Shown here: piece by piece, positions 1 to 13,421 of the stretch
How the letters are laid out: each line of letters starts with the position of its first letter
Position numbering within the stretch: the first letter of the stretch is position 1
Source of the DNA: Chrysomallon squamiferum
Lineage: Eukaryota; Mollusca; Gastropoda; Neomphalida; Peltospiridae
Assembly: GCA_012295275.1 (NCBI GenBank)
Contig: CM022665.1
Span: forward strand, 33,288,022-33,352,021
DNA: 64,000 bases
Reading direction: 5' to 3'
The notes under the pieces: generated by a model
Database searches by the model: none
What the model saw: the letters and a program-made list of their open reading frames with translations, nothing else
Told to the model about the DNA's origin: nothing
Program-made: the position numbers and the translations under genes

Positions 1-1882
1 TTCATTGATTTGTAACCTTTTGACAGTGTAATCTAGGTTAAATATTTTAATTATTCATCCAAATCATAATTGATGGATATCTCTGCAATAACCTTACATC
101 AATAATATAATTGTAAGCTTATAATTTTAAGAAAAATATTGAGTTTTTATAGTTGAAACTGTCTGCTATAAAAAGAAGTTTTTGAGTGCTTTACCTCTTT
201 TTTCCTTCTCTGAAAGTCTCTTTTTTGTTCTTTTGGTTTTAATCCAACTATATTGTAAGTCCGAAAATCCTCTTCAACTATAAAAGTAATGCAAAAATGC
301 CTAATGGAAATAAAATACAAAAGGGAAAAATAATAAATTAAATAAATTCAGCTAAGAAATCTATTTTGAAAATTGTTCTGCTTACATGTAATAAAAAGTA
401 AAAGTGTTAGTAACTTAACCAAGATAATGATGAATTCATTTTTTCATTCTGATAAGAGTACTTTACATACTATTATTATACAACTATGAACAGGCATTTG
501 GCAACTTATAAAAATTAGTAATATAGAGAGTAAATATTCATCTTTTAATTTGTTTTGGTGTAACAGGAAATATCCTATTTAAAATAGTAATCAGTGTGAG
601 TAATGCAGTAAATTTATAATATTCTTCTACTATTTCTGGTACAAATAGTAAACCATTTGTCTGGCAAGCTTGAAACAGGTGGTGGTCTGGATTTCTGGAC
701 ACAGGCTAAATCTTTACTTAAAATATAAAATAAACAATGACAAATAAAAAATGAAACTGCATTAAACAAATACAAATTAATGCACTTGGTCTTTATTAAT
801 TCATTTAAAATTCTTAAAATACCTACACGGAATATGCTTTTCACTATCAAATTGCATTTCTGCTAGTCATTTTCACATGATAATAAATGAAAATGACAGT
901 AAATTGAAACATATAACCACTTATTGTGATATGATCACCCAAACACAACGCCACTTTCTCTTGAAATGGTGTCATGAAAACCAAAACAAAGTGTGCCTAA
1001 TTCAAAAGTGCCCAGATTCAACAATAGCCAGGATTATGGATTTTCAAGATAATAATTCTGTATCTGTCTCTATCCTTGATCGACAATAACACTGAGGAAA
1101 GAATATATATCTTTTATTTCTAGGATTTCACTATTTTAGAACAGCCTATGTACAAAATATGCATATATTGTCATTGTTCTGTATAAAACCTGATATAAAG
1201 TAATCTAATGCCTAGAAATAAAAGATAATCTTTCTCCAGCCTTTATGTTATATATAAAATACCTTGGACTGATGCAATTCAGTAATAATTCTTTTTTCAA
1301 ATCAATGGCATTAACTATAATCTGTTTTTCTACCCACTACTCTTGAAATTTAACACTGTCATTCATCATAAAATTGTAATTCAAGTTTTCATGAACACCA
1401 GTACTGATATAAACATAAAGAAAAGAAAATTTAGTATTCTTTCAGTTTAGATCTGAGACTTAATATTAGAGTTTTTATCATTTTATGTGGCTTTTTAAGA
1501 CAATTACATGCATTTTGGATTTTTTTTTGTTGTGCTAAATATAGAGCTCTATTTTATCATTTTGTTGCTAGTGCAAATGTAAGAAGTTAGTAAGATCATT
1601 AAAAAAAAAATTAAAATTAAAAATTTCTAATTTTGTTCATATTTATTATTATTATTCTTAGTCTTATTTATGAGTAGTTTTATCTTACTGATATTCCTTC
1701 TGTGTTTTAATAGGCTAATTACAGGTCTCTATAAATTCAAATGATTATTTCAGCTTTAAAAAAATATATACATTTGGTATGGATCATGTAATTTTCATTT
1801 GTACAAAATATTACCAAAACTACTAACATTTTACTAGTCTCCACAAACATCATCTGATTATTGCCTGATTTGTGGTCATGTG

Positions 1883-2018
1883 ATAAAGTTCACATATAAA
1901 AGTTTCCTGGGTGTAATATTTTTTGTCTTACAATGTCTTACAAAGGCCTACATGTATGCATAAAGTTCACATATAAAAGTTTCCTGGGTGTAATATTTTT
2001 TGTCTTACAATGTCTTAC
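1883..2018. repeat. 59-bp direct repeat, period 77 bp
   Basis: The segment 1883-1941 recurs at 1960-2018, identical by eye, with 18 bp between the copies. The first copy straddles the inner end of the left palindrome arm (arm ends at 1887), so the duplication overlaps the arm/spacer junction. Confidence 0.85.
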
Positions 2019-2159
2019 TCGATGATCAAGAAAGATGGTGATTCCTAGCATCCAGAATTGATCATTCAGGTTTTAGTTAATCACATATTAATGGCTGAAA
2101 AGGTGTTATTTTCATGGAAACTATTATATGTTTTAGTTAACATATGGGAGATTAAATTT

Positions 2160-2547
2160 CAATAAAGGTCATCTCAAGGTCACGTGATCCACACGGTCAA
2201 TTTCATGGTCATAACAAAGGTCAATAGGTCAATGTACTCCAATATTTTCCTAACTGAACAAAAATGGCAGATTTGGAATCCTTGTCATATTGCCTTTTCA
2301 ACAATACCAATTTTATGAAGATTGGCCCAATAGTTCCTGAGATATGAGGGTTCTAAAGTTGCTGGTCATGCCCATTTTTGCCAAAAATCTCAAAATTCGG
2401 TGGGCCATATCTCCCACACCACTGATCCGATTGGGCTAATATTTCAGATTTGGTGCTGTGGGATCCCAGTCAACAAGTATACCAAGTTTTATAAAAATCT
2501 GAGATGGTCAGGTTTAACCCATTGGGTGATTTGACACGGAATGACCC
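2160..2547 (-). repeat. Dispersed TIR repeat family, copy A (in palindrome spacer)
   Basis: Read on the minus strand it begins GGGTCATTCCGTGTCAAATC and runs through the same sequence as copy B at 27463-27896 for about 260 bp. The left end of copy A lacks a clear second terminal inverted repeat. Its inner segment (about 2176-2260, with CACGTGATCC and AGGTCA motifs) is inverted relative to copy B. No coding capacity was seen, so it is probably a non-autonomous DNA element of unknown family. Confidence 0.75.
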
Positions 2548-2707
2548 ATAGATATTATTATTATTATTTATATAATTTTGCAGTCTAAGCTTGGAAGTAG
2601 CTAAACAGTAGGCAACCAAATGCTAGACAGAACAGCTGGAAGCTATTCTGAGACTGTCATTACTGGTAATGATGGTAATTAGCTGAAATACTGCATAGGG
2701 TCATTTA

Positions 2708-2708
2708 A

Positions 2709-2745
<37 letters not shown>
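2708..2745. repeat. (TAA)n microsatellite
   Basis: About twelve uninterrupted TAA units in the palindrome spacer. Confidence 0.95.
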
Positions 2746-2746
<1 letters not shown>

Positions 2747-4657
2747 ATTTTAAAAAATATCCCAAATTTAAATTATTTCAGCATCACTGGAAAAAGCTTG
2801 GAAAAAAAAATGTAATGTAATAACCATATTTATGATGGTAATTTGAAAAGTAATGGATAAATTCTTTCAGTTGTGGCATATTGTTTCAAGCATTATTGAA
2901 ACAAATACTGTGGCTGAAGTTCATTAAATTTTCGCTTCAAAAGTTAATTGGGTATCTAATTCTAGATATATTTATAAACATTTAATCTACTGAAATAGAA
3001 CAAAAGTAAATATCCAATCAAATTGCAGTATTTTATCACATGACCACAAATCAGGCAATAATCAGATGATGTTTGTGGAGACTAGTAAAATGTTAGTAGT
3101 TTTGGTAATATTTTGTACAAATGAAAATTACATGATCCATACCAAATGTATATATTTTTTTAAAGCTGAAATAATCATTTGAATTTATAGAGACCTGTAA
3201 TTAGCCTATTAAAACACAGAAGGAATATCAGTAAGATAAAACTACTCATAAATAAGACTAAGAATAATAATAATAAATATGAACAAAATTAGAAATTTTT
3301 AATTTTAATTTTTTTTTTAATGATCTTACTAACTTCTTACATTTGCACTAGCAACAAAATGATAAAATAGAGCTCTATATTTAGCACAACAAAAAAAAAT
3401 CCAAAATGCATGTAATTGTCTTAAAAAGCCACATAAAATGATAAAAACTCTAATATTAAGTCTCAGATCTAAACTGAAAGAATACTAAATTTTCTTTTCT
3501 TTATGTTTATATCAGTACTGGTGTTCATGAAAACTTGAATTACAATTTTATGATGAATGACAGTGTTAAATTTCAAGAGTAGTGGGTAGAAAAACAGATT
3601 ATAGTTAATGCCATTGATTTGAAAAAAGAATTATTACTGAATTGCATCAGTCCAAGGTATTTTATATATAACATAAAGGCTGGAGAAAGATTATCTTTTA
3701 TTTCTAGGCATTAGATTACTTTATATCAGGTTTTATACAGAACAATGACAATATATGCATATTTTTTGTACATAGGCTGTTCTAAAATAGTGAAATCCTA
3801 GAAATAAAAGATATATATTCTTTCCTCAGTGTTATTGTCGATCAAGGATAGAGACAGATACAGAATTATTATCTTGAAAATCCATAATCCTGGCTATTGT
3901 TGAATCTGGGCACTTTTGAATTAGGCACACTTTGTTTTGGTTTTCATGACACCATTTCAAGAGAAAGTGGCGTTGTGTTTGGGTGATCATATCACAATAA
4001 GTGGTTATATGTTTCAATTTACTGTCATTTTCATTTATTATCATGTGAAAATGACTAGCAGAAATGCAATTTGATAGTGAAAAGCATATTCCGTGTAGGT
4101 ATTTTAAGAATTTTAAATGAATTAATAAAGACCAAGTGCATTAATTTGTATTTGTTTAATGCAGTTTCATTTTTTATTTGTCATTGTTTATTTTATATTT
4201 TAAGTAAAGATTTAGCCTGTGTCCAGAAATCCAGACCACCACCTGTTTCAAGCTTGCCAGACAAATGGTTTACTATTTGTACCAGAAATAGTAGAAGAAT
4301 ATTTGTTTTCTGACATTTTTATGATTTACAAGGATGGTTGTTCGTGTTACCAAACTAACTACTTTTTCAACTTGATCAAACTTTTCAAAATGGATTACTT
4401 TTAAGCAAATGTGTGCATAATAAACTAAAATTATAATTTGTGATAACATTAATGTATTAACTATTCTAGCTGGCAATATTTCCCGTGTCAGAACCCAACA
4501 GAAAAGACCATTCAAGTGTGGATTGCACCCATTAAATCGGCGAAATTGGGTAGGCATTTTTTCCGGTGACTTCATTTGTGCCGTTACGAGTTATCGTTCC
4601 TGTTGGTCCAGGGACTACGAAACGATTTTTTTTCTTTCTTTCTTTTAAAAAACAAAC

Positions 4658-4808
4658 CTTGATTTAAGCGTTGTTTTTCAGTGTCATCGAGAGACTTTTG
4701 ATATGATACAGTCCTAAGTCTGAAGTTTCTAACATGATGATCCAATAATAATTTTGCTCTACGCCGAATCAACAAAATGTGTCGGCTTCCAATAACAGTC
4801 ACGTCCAT
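4658..4808 (-). CDS. Possible first coding exon of an unidentified minus-strand gene
   Basis: On the minus strand an ATG at 4808 in good context (A at -3, G at +4) opens a 50-codon frame. The frame is rich in Arg/Lys/Leu (start MDVTVIGSRHILLIRRRAK) and ends at a CAAG|GTTTG donor-like site at 4658. A basic, amphipathic N-terminus of this kind could be a mitochondrial targeting sequence, but that is inference. The DNA just upstream (4810-4920) has more CpG than its surroundings, as expected near a promoter. The following exon was not identified; it would lie towards or inside the palindrome's right arm. I do not recognise the protein, and the exon may be spurious. Confidence 0.3.
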
Positions 4809-4919
4809 GATTTCGCTTTACGTTTTTTTTTTCGTTTGTTTACGTTGTTGTCTAATTCTTCCACTTATAAGACGCACCAACAGTACTAGGTGTGCGAGCT
4901 TGAAAACGAGCACTTTGTC

Positions 4920-7900
4920 AATATTTTTATTTTAAATTAATATATACATTATACTAAATTTTTTATTTTTTAAGATAACGGAGAAAATACTGCAATATTT
5001 TTACAAAACAAATGATTAAACTTTAAAGGATCATTCTTTGAGTTAAATTTATGTTTGGAACACTATAAACTACGGTGTACTGGAATTCCACTGGTAGTGG
5101 ATATCCTGTTAAAACATGGAATATCAAATCAGAACATGTGATTAAAGTTAAAACAAATGAAAATTATTAATTTTTAACTTTTCCTAAAATAGATCGGAGC
5201 CGCTCACGCCTACCTAGGAAAAAAAGTCACACACAAAAAAACAAAAAACACATAAAAACGTCACAGGAAAAAAGTCATAATTTTTCATTAAGATTAAGAA
5301 ATATATTAGAAATGATAGATTAAATACACTTTGTCAGAGTTTTTTTGTTAATGTTCTTTGATTTTAATGTGGTTTAGGCGGTTGTTCCACCCAGTATCTG
5401 CCAATTACAACTAAATCTTTTGCCACATTTCCACCACAACTTTGTTTTGAGAGTTGCATGTTTGGTATACATGAACCCCTCGTAACAGATTTTGTTATCA
5501 CCCTTATTGCTGTAACATCCATATTAAACATACTTCTGATACTAGAGCAAGCTAGAGAATATATAATGAATCACATTTTAACCTGGGACATTTTATAAAT
5601 CATTTACAATAGGAAGCCCTTAGTTTAAATCTATCCTAATCAGTAAGCTAGACCTAATCCTGCCTAACCGATCCTAATTAATAAGTGTAATAAGTCACCA
5701 CCTCTGCACAGTATGAAGCCTATTCTTTAACCTAGCCTAACCAATAAACTTAACAATTACTATGATGCCACATTCAACATTCTACAAACCCATACATTTT
5801 GTGACTTTTTTCCAGCCACCAGTCATGACAATAGTATGACTGCCTTTGTCAACAATAGAAAAACTGGCTGATTTTGCACATTTTGACAAAAATACCTTAT
5901 AACAGCATAAGACTTAATCTCATTTATTTATAGTACTGGCTTAAATATTGTATATGTTCATGATTTACATAAATAATGTATTGTTTTGAGACATTTATTT
6001 TTGCATGTCTTTGCCATGTTTTCATTATTTTGTTATCTTGATTACTGTGCTGACCAGCAGGTAATTAGTTAATCTACTAATGATTGTTGTTTCATTTATG
6101 AATGTTTAGTATTGTAAAAACAAAAAAAGTATTCACAAATACTCTTATCTGTCTTACATGATGTGAAAAATCTTGCACATGTAATTCCATGATCAACCCA
6201 ACTAGCCAGAGTAACCTTTGACAGAGAACAGCGCTGGACATTCAATTATTATTTTGTTTTTGAAATATATGGATGTGGTGGCCTCATAATTCTTTACTAA
6301 TAGTGAATTGAATTGAATTTTAATCTGATTCTGAAAATAAATATTTTTTATTCCTTTATTTAGTTCAAAACTGCTCGACACTTTATAGCGAAAATGAAAA
6401 CCCTGTAATATCACAAAAAATGCTACAGTTTTCTCTCTCCCATGCAGGTATGCAGTGTATAGGTTATAGCAGGGTGAAGAAAGACACCTACTTATGGTCA
6501 AATGATATATGAGATCAAGTGACAGCCTGTTTCTTTTTATTTTACTAGCTTCCATTTCTTTCCTTCACATGAGTGATGCTGATAAAGAAAGCAGTGGGCT
6601 TTTTGGATCCAATTGTCTTTGTCATTGTAATAAAATTCTTACTTCTGTTTAGTGTTATTATCTACAGAGCAAATGAAAAAAAAAAAGTGTATACCTTTTT
6701 CTGAAAGGGTTGTCACCATTTAATTTATATAGATAGTTCTAAATAATTTTCCCTGCATTTGTCAAGAAAATTGAAAACTGCTTATCCTAATGTAGACTTA
6801 CATTTCTTGTGCTAGTTAATAATTATTGTTGTTACTGATCATGGTGCAGCCATGCCAAAATTCAACAGTAAATGTTAAAAAATTCAGAGATGAGAGAATT
6901 TTGTGCAGTTAAGAACAGAACTGTTTGCATTTGAATATGTCACAATCTCACAAATAGCTGTCAAAAACAATTAGTGATTCTGCCTCTGAATTAGCCAATT
7001 CAACTGAAATGATGATAAGTGTAACCAAATTGAAATTCCTTTAGTAATTAAGATACAAATACACTACATTCAGTCAAAATGGGAAAGAGAATGAGATATA
7101 TTAATAATATTTGACTGTTCCAACAAGTATTCACAATCCCATTGCAACTTCAGATAACTGGATTTGAAAACAGATCTACTATTGATAATATATCCATATT
7201 CCTTTCTTGTATTTCAACAGCCACATGCTGAACAGATTCAGAAAGAATACATTGTATCTTGCACAACAAATATTTCTTTATTGTATAATGACTAAAGCCC
7301 CCAAAAATGAACCCATACCCATTGTTTAATCTCATCAAATGTTTAAACTCATGTTTTGGAACGAAAGATGCACATTTAGCATTCTGCTTCAAAAGAACAC
7401 TTTTCACTGAACATGGTTAACAGTTTTCTATACACTGAAGAGAAAAATGGCATTTGTCACTTTCACCCAGTTAACTTTGAACAGATCCAGACATAAACAT
7501 ACATAATTGTATTACATTATGAATTATTTAAAAGGTTAAGTTAAAAAAAAAAAAAAAAAAAAATGCTTGGGTACTTCTAGTCCGTTAACACTGTCAGTTA
7601 CAAAGCACCATATTAATATACTGAAATTTTTTAATTTAGTAATTTTTTTAGTTTATATCTAAATGTACATTTTTTACTGGTACAAGTTTCAATTGAGAAT
7701 CAATACTTTTTCAAAATATTCGAAAACAATCTATTTTACATACCACAAACTGGGTTATTCTTTTGCTTTATTTTGTATTGTATCAATTTTTTTATTTTAT
7801 TTAGTAACTTGCGGGGGTGGAAAAAAAAAAGAAGGTAAAATAACACTAAACATACAGAGCCTTACAGATCTGATACGTATTTATTAGAGATTCATGCTCT

Positions 7901-10013
7901 TGATGAAAACAGAACAATAACAATGCAAATTCCTCCCATGATAACTTGATCTGTTAACTGACTGATAATTAATTCTGTGACCTAGAAATTAAAATGTTTC
8001 TTGGAATTATTCACTAACTTCACATTAGCCATTTTAGTACTGCTTTGATTTTCAAACATGAAATGATTATCTACCCGTTGGCCACTTACGCCAAAATGAA
8101 TTGAAGAAGCCCTTGTCAGTTCCATTGAACACTACCCAGGGGATAGGTTGTACAAAACAGTGTTGCAAGCAACTAGATCAGCTTGATTATTTTAATATGT
8201 ATTTGAAATGATCAAGGTTATCATGTTGAAAAGTCTTTTCAGAGATTATAACATTTTTATATATATTAATATCAGTTTATCTTTAAGAATTTAGTTGTTC
8301 ACTAACTGCAATGAGAGCTACTTGTTTTGAAACATTTATAATTTATAATACCTTGACATGTCTAAGTAAATTAATGGAAGTTCAAATGAATACTTGGAAT
8401 TTTTGAACTATTATGTAATATAATCATATATATATATATGTAACTGATTCAGTATACATCATTGTGTAAGTTGAATTACAAATAACATGTTTTTTGTGCT
8501 TCCAAATTAAAATCACTCATAACAAAACATGACAATAAATGCTGGCAAAATGACATTCAAAATTCCAAAAGTTAAACATGTTACATCATCACACTGATTT
8601 TGTGTATTTTCTAACCACACTTGAAAATATTTGTAGATGATTGATCCACTTTGTAATGCTCCAGGGATTCTTGGGTGATAAGTTAAACATGTTAGCTGTA
8701 ATAGAGAAGTAGACAAACTCTCCTGAATCTCCCGTTTTGTTTATCACATTTTATCAGTGCATTGGAAAATTTTATACCTTTCTAGGATGACATTGTCAGA
8801 CTTTTTTCCAGACTGAGTGGTTACCCTAACTCCTTGGAATAACAATGCTTTTATAAGTGACCACCTCTGGTTGAGAGAGACGTGTATTCTTCATTTAATT
8901 CCCTATAAAATGATTTAAAACAGAACAATACATTGCAAAATTGCAAAGTTATAATAATTCAAATGTAGGTGGATAGGAATGCATTTGAAAATTAACTCTT
9001 AAACAGCATGTCCTCTTGGAATGCCCTGGCAACCATGTACATTAGAAGAGGTATTTGCACTGAACTTACAGGGATGATGGAAGGGACACTTTATTAATGA
9101 AGTGATTTTCCACTTTTAAAAGTTGATACAATTCAACAATAATGACATGGTAATCACTAAAGAGTAGACCATTATTAAAAAAAAAATAATAATAATAATA
9201 ATAATAATAATTAAAAAAAGTATGATTTACAAAATTCACTAAAAAAATTGAAATGGTTAAATTTTACAATCAAGTGAAGTAATTGTACTTTAATATAAAT
9301 ATTGGCATCCAGATGCAGAATATGACAAATAATTTATTGGGAAAAGAAAGGTATGTTAACATTCATTTTGTGATGCAAATACATTAAATTCAATATTATT
9401 TGTGTTTTCTTTGTATAATGAAGATGGCAATAGGTTATATTAATTTATACTTAATTCTTGATGAGGAGTAAATACGTGTTGATCGGACAAACTGCAGTGA
9501 ACCTAGACAGTTTTATACCACCTTCTTATATCTGAATTAGCAGCAGAAAAACAAATAGTAAAATATTAAGTAAAATTTCTGCCAACTAGGTACTGATGAC
9601 CTAACTGCAAAATGGACAAAATATCACCTCAGATCTTCCAGTGATGTCCTTAACTGGCCTCATTTTTACTTTACCCAGCACAGAACTACTTTTATTATTT
9701 TATTTAATTCATTTGTTTGTTTTGTTGTTGTTTATGTGCCTAAAAGGTATTCAATTTTATTATTCATTTTTCATATATTTTATATTTCGTACTGCTTGTT
9801 AAATAATATTATCACTTCATCTCCAAGCATTTAAAACCAAACTGATAATAACTTTATTAATATATGATAAAAATAAAACATTACCAAATAAAATCAGAAA
9901 GACAAGATTTCTTTAACTGGATATTTTCTATCATTAAATCTCTCCACCTGTTATTTTAGAACTTTCTCTGCACCATCTGTGTTTAATACATTCAGTATAA
10001 AAAATGTTTTTGA
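4920..10013. other. Gene-poor AT-rich stretch
   Basis: No exon, RNA gene or transposon terminus could be supported here. It contains short homopolymers (A tract 7542-7563) and a TAA microsatellite (9186-9211). Open frames at 6202-6555 (-), 7150-7407 (-) and 8513-8716 (-) have no recognisable motif. The part nearest 10013 is probably the 3' untranslated region of the pyridoxal kinase gene, with an AATAAA signal on the minus strand at 9852-9857. Confidence 0.6.
9852..9857 (-). promoter_or_regulatory. Candidate polyadenylation signal of pyridoxal kinase gene
   Basis: AATAAA on the minus strand, about 160 bp past the stop codon. It is the nearest canonical hexamer that I noted. Confidence 0.4.
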
Positions 10014-12584
10014 TCAAGAAAGTGGAACAGCACAGTAAATAATTGTTGGTTTTTCAATGTCAGTTTTACTCTGAATCAGTCTTAATTCCATATTAGCTGG
10101 AGTTACAGGATTCCCTTTTTCTGACATTTCTGCAAAAATAAAAAGAACTGAATAAATAAAACATTGGTTATTAGCAGTCAAACAATGAATAAATACTAAC
10201 ATAAAACTTAAAAGTTAAACTGATCCAGTATAAAAATCTGAGTTAAATGTAAGGATCGCAAAATGTCATTTGGAATTAAAAATGTCCAGTGGTTGTGTGC
10301 ATATGCATACATGTGTGGTGCATGTGAGTTACAGCAACAATTTAGATCAAAGAGTCCTAGAAAATTCTTTCATAGTACTCCAAGTATTCAGAAGGAGTGA
10401 TGATAGATTTAGTATGGGCATTTAGCCTAGGAAATGTTTCAGGACTGTAAGTGCTGTCACATTTTTGTATCACTAATTTATTAGAGTGATTTGCAGGAGC
10501 TTCTTTTCAAACGAAATAGTGAACAAGTTATTGGGGCAGGTTTTCTTTTTGGGAAACTATTATTATTATTACCATTATTTCTTTTGTAGAAAGATGGAAA
10601 TAACAAATTTGTATGCATGCACCCAGCACTCACTGTCCTATTCTGGTTTATGACCTTAAATCATTAATATTTTTGAATTATTTTTCTTTTTTTTAAAGTC
10701 TTCAGACTAGGTGATCAGAGATGATTAAGATTCATCATAATGGTGTACATGCTGCATACTTCCATGCAAGACTTAACAGCCACTATTTTTTCTTACCCAT
10801 CTAGTGATACTGTGACTTTATACTGATGTCTTATCAACTCATGGTCATGCAATACCATATCACCAGTTTAGAATTATATCCTATCATAGCTGGTATTCAT
10901 ACCTGGGGACAGTCTTTAAGCAATCAAGCAGTTAGGTTATTTACAGACAATATGGCTTTGGTTGCTGTACTTAACAATCAATCTTCCTGTGATTTGAGAA
11001 TGATCTGCCTGCTGCTTTCGTGAAACTTTGCAAACAACTATAACAAATCTTTGAGAGTCATCTCCGATTCACCCATCTACCACACCCAAATGTTTTATTC
11101 ACTGTTAAGGTTTTTAGTTACATGTTCACACCTTGTTTTTTCTATTTTTATAGTGCAATCATGATCTTCTTCTTTGATCACTTTTTTGGTAATAACAATA
11201 TGTTTCGCGTTCCTATTAATGATTTCTATTACTTTTATTTATCACAATTCATACACTGTATATATATATTTTTTTTTGACATCATGTCTATTGGTGTACA
11301 GTCCACTCTATAGTAATGGAGGATTTTACCTCTGAGTTTTTACTTCCAAGACTACAGGCAGTATGTGCCACCGTTCTTACAGTATTGTTTAAAATACAAA
11401 GAATATTTTCTAACATATTCTTTGGCATTATGTTTGCCACACCATCACTCAAAATATAGCCCTTTTGGAGCACCAGATTTTAATATATCTACTTTAGGTT
11501 AAGGTCAAATCAAGACAAATACTGTAAAAAGGTACTTCAGTAGAAATGTATTTGCTGTCAATTTTTCCCTCAGTATACTTAAAAATTCCCTCACCTCATA
11601 TTTATTGCTTAATTTGGTCACAGTAAAATATAGTAATAACAAAGTTTGATAATTAGTAATGCAGGCATCTTCTTAGGTGTAACAGTTACTCAGAGGCCGA
11701 TTGTGAAAGTGCAGTCAGGGAATAAATACTGTATTCACTATGCCCAAATCATAATGGTGGGCATCTCTGCAAACATTTTAGCTTTTTCAACTGGTTTAGA
11801 TAATTACATTCCTCCAAATGGCTTATCCTTCTTTAAAATAAAAAAAACAATTGCTGGTGCCAGCAAGGCACAGAGAAAGCCTATCACCCAAAATGAAGCT
11901 GCATAAATTCAGTCTACTGATGGTACTTAGAATAAAGCAATAACACTTCCTGTGAAAATATTTATTTACATATTTAAATAGTTCACAAAAACACACACAC
12001 ACACACACACACACACGTATATAGTATCTGTCCAAGTTATTGTTTTATTAGTCTTTACTAATAACAAAAGCATCAAATAAAACCATCATTTGGAAGTGTC
12101 TTCCCCACTACCACAAATGCAATAACCAATATGAATTTTTTTTTACTACTCCAAGTATGTAAAATGAAAATAAGCATATCAAAATTCTGGATACTTGATA
12201 AAATATTTTATTTCTGGTAATGAAACTTATTTTGTCTTGTTTTTACTGGTTTTTGCTGTTGGTAGTTTTTTTTTTTTTTTTTTTTTAACTTTAATCTTCC
12301 AGTAAATACAATACCCATTATTTAAATGGTTTGTTCATTGTTCAGAATATTTCTAAACAGTTAATTCTAAAATATAACAATATATTAAGAAAGTTATAGA
12401 TACTGAGACAGAATTATATGTTTAAAGGCATGTGATAGTAGTATATAACACAAATACAAATAATTTACCTTTTGCATGTTCAACAGTTCGTTTAATTACT
12501 GCTTGTACCACTGCAACAGTCTTCTCAAAAGCAAGCTATGTATACCAAAAATTAAAAAAAAATAAAGAAAAAATATTATTTATA

Positions 12585-12634
<50 letters not shown>

Positions 12635-13382
12635 TATAATTATTATTATTAATCAATTAGTCAACTTTTTATTTATAAAACTATTATTATCACAAAATGT
12701 AATATTTTCTTATAAAACAAATGAATAATATTGTTTTTATTTTTATTTGAAATTATGAAGCTCTGTAACTGTTTACACTACTTTTATAAATACACCTTTA
12801 AATTATTATCTCTGTCCATCCATGCCAACATGTTGGCTGCAAATAGGTCTCCAGTCCCTACAAAAATCCCTGAAAGAAGTGGAATTTCTATCTTGTACCT
12901 TTCCAGTGAAATTCCTTTTAAAAAAAAGTAAAAAAAGAAGAAAAATAAATTCAAAAGCCAGGTAATAATTAAATGTAGTAATAAATATATTAATAGTGAA
13001 ATAAATTTATAATACAAATTATTTGTGACAGTGTATATCTCAGTCCTGTTAAGGATGCTATGACTGTAAAACATATTATGATATAATGTGTCACAGCAAA
13101 ATTGTGTTGATAAATGGAGCTAACAAGAATTCAATTTATATTTGGAAACTTGTAAACTATCATTTGGTAATTAATGAATGTTACAATAGAAAAATCAGAA
13201 TATTTTTAAATTATGATACAAATTATCAAGATTTAAAAAAGGTAAATTTTAAATGTATCAGAGATCATTTAGAAAGAACTCATGTTGTATGTTAAACCTT
13301 CCAATCTACTTCTGGGATCCCTTATTGCATCATTCATAGTGAATGAACACTTGTTCTCAGGCAAACTTATATGAATCTCACG

Positions 13383-13421
<39 letters not shown>

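Larger units (their letters stand above)
618..4303. repeat. Large near-perfect inverted repeat (1.27-kb arms, 1.14-kb spacer)
   Basis: The left arm (618-1887) reappears as its reverse complement at 3032-4303. Read by eye the arms match essentially base for base; the only clear difference is a 2-bp longer run of T/A in the right arm near 3765 (left partner near 1156). Outside both ends the sequences diverge at once, and no target-site duplication is obvious. The spacer (1888-3031) holds a 59-bp direct repeat, a copy of a dispersed repeat family and a TAA microsatellite. Open frames of 70-80 codons occur in both arms as mirror copies, but none looks like a known protein. It could be a young inverted duplication, a fold-back element or an assembly artefact. 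Confidence 0.93.

Noticed and set aside
877-1089. Mirror-image 70-codon open frames in both palindrome arms (877-1089 and 3832-4044), as a duplicated gene
   Set aside because: Identical because the arms are identical. There is no known motif and no convincing splice context linking them to the exon at 4658-4808.
4219-4575. Overlapping frames at the right palindrome edge (4219-4404 plus, 4273-4575 minus) as coding
   Set aside because: They cross the palindrome junction, have no recognisable domain, and give conflicting frames. No splice pair fits.
5630-5760. Repeated CCTAA-like words as an interstitial telomere
   Set aside because: The spacing is irregular and there is no TTAGGG/CCCTAA array.
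11646-11906. 86-codon plus-strand frame as a gene
   Set aside because: It lies inside a pyridoxal kinase intron, has no motif, and runs through low-complexity sequence.
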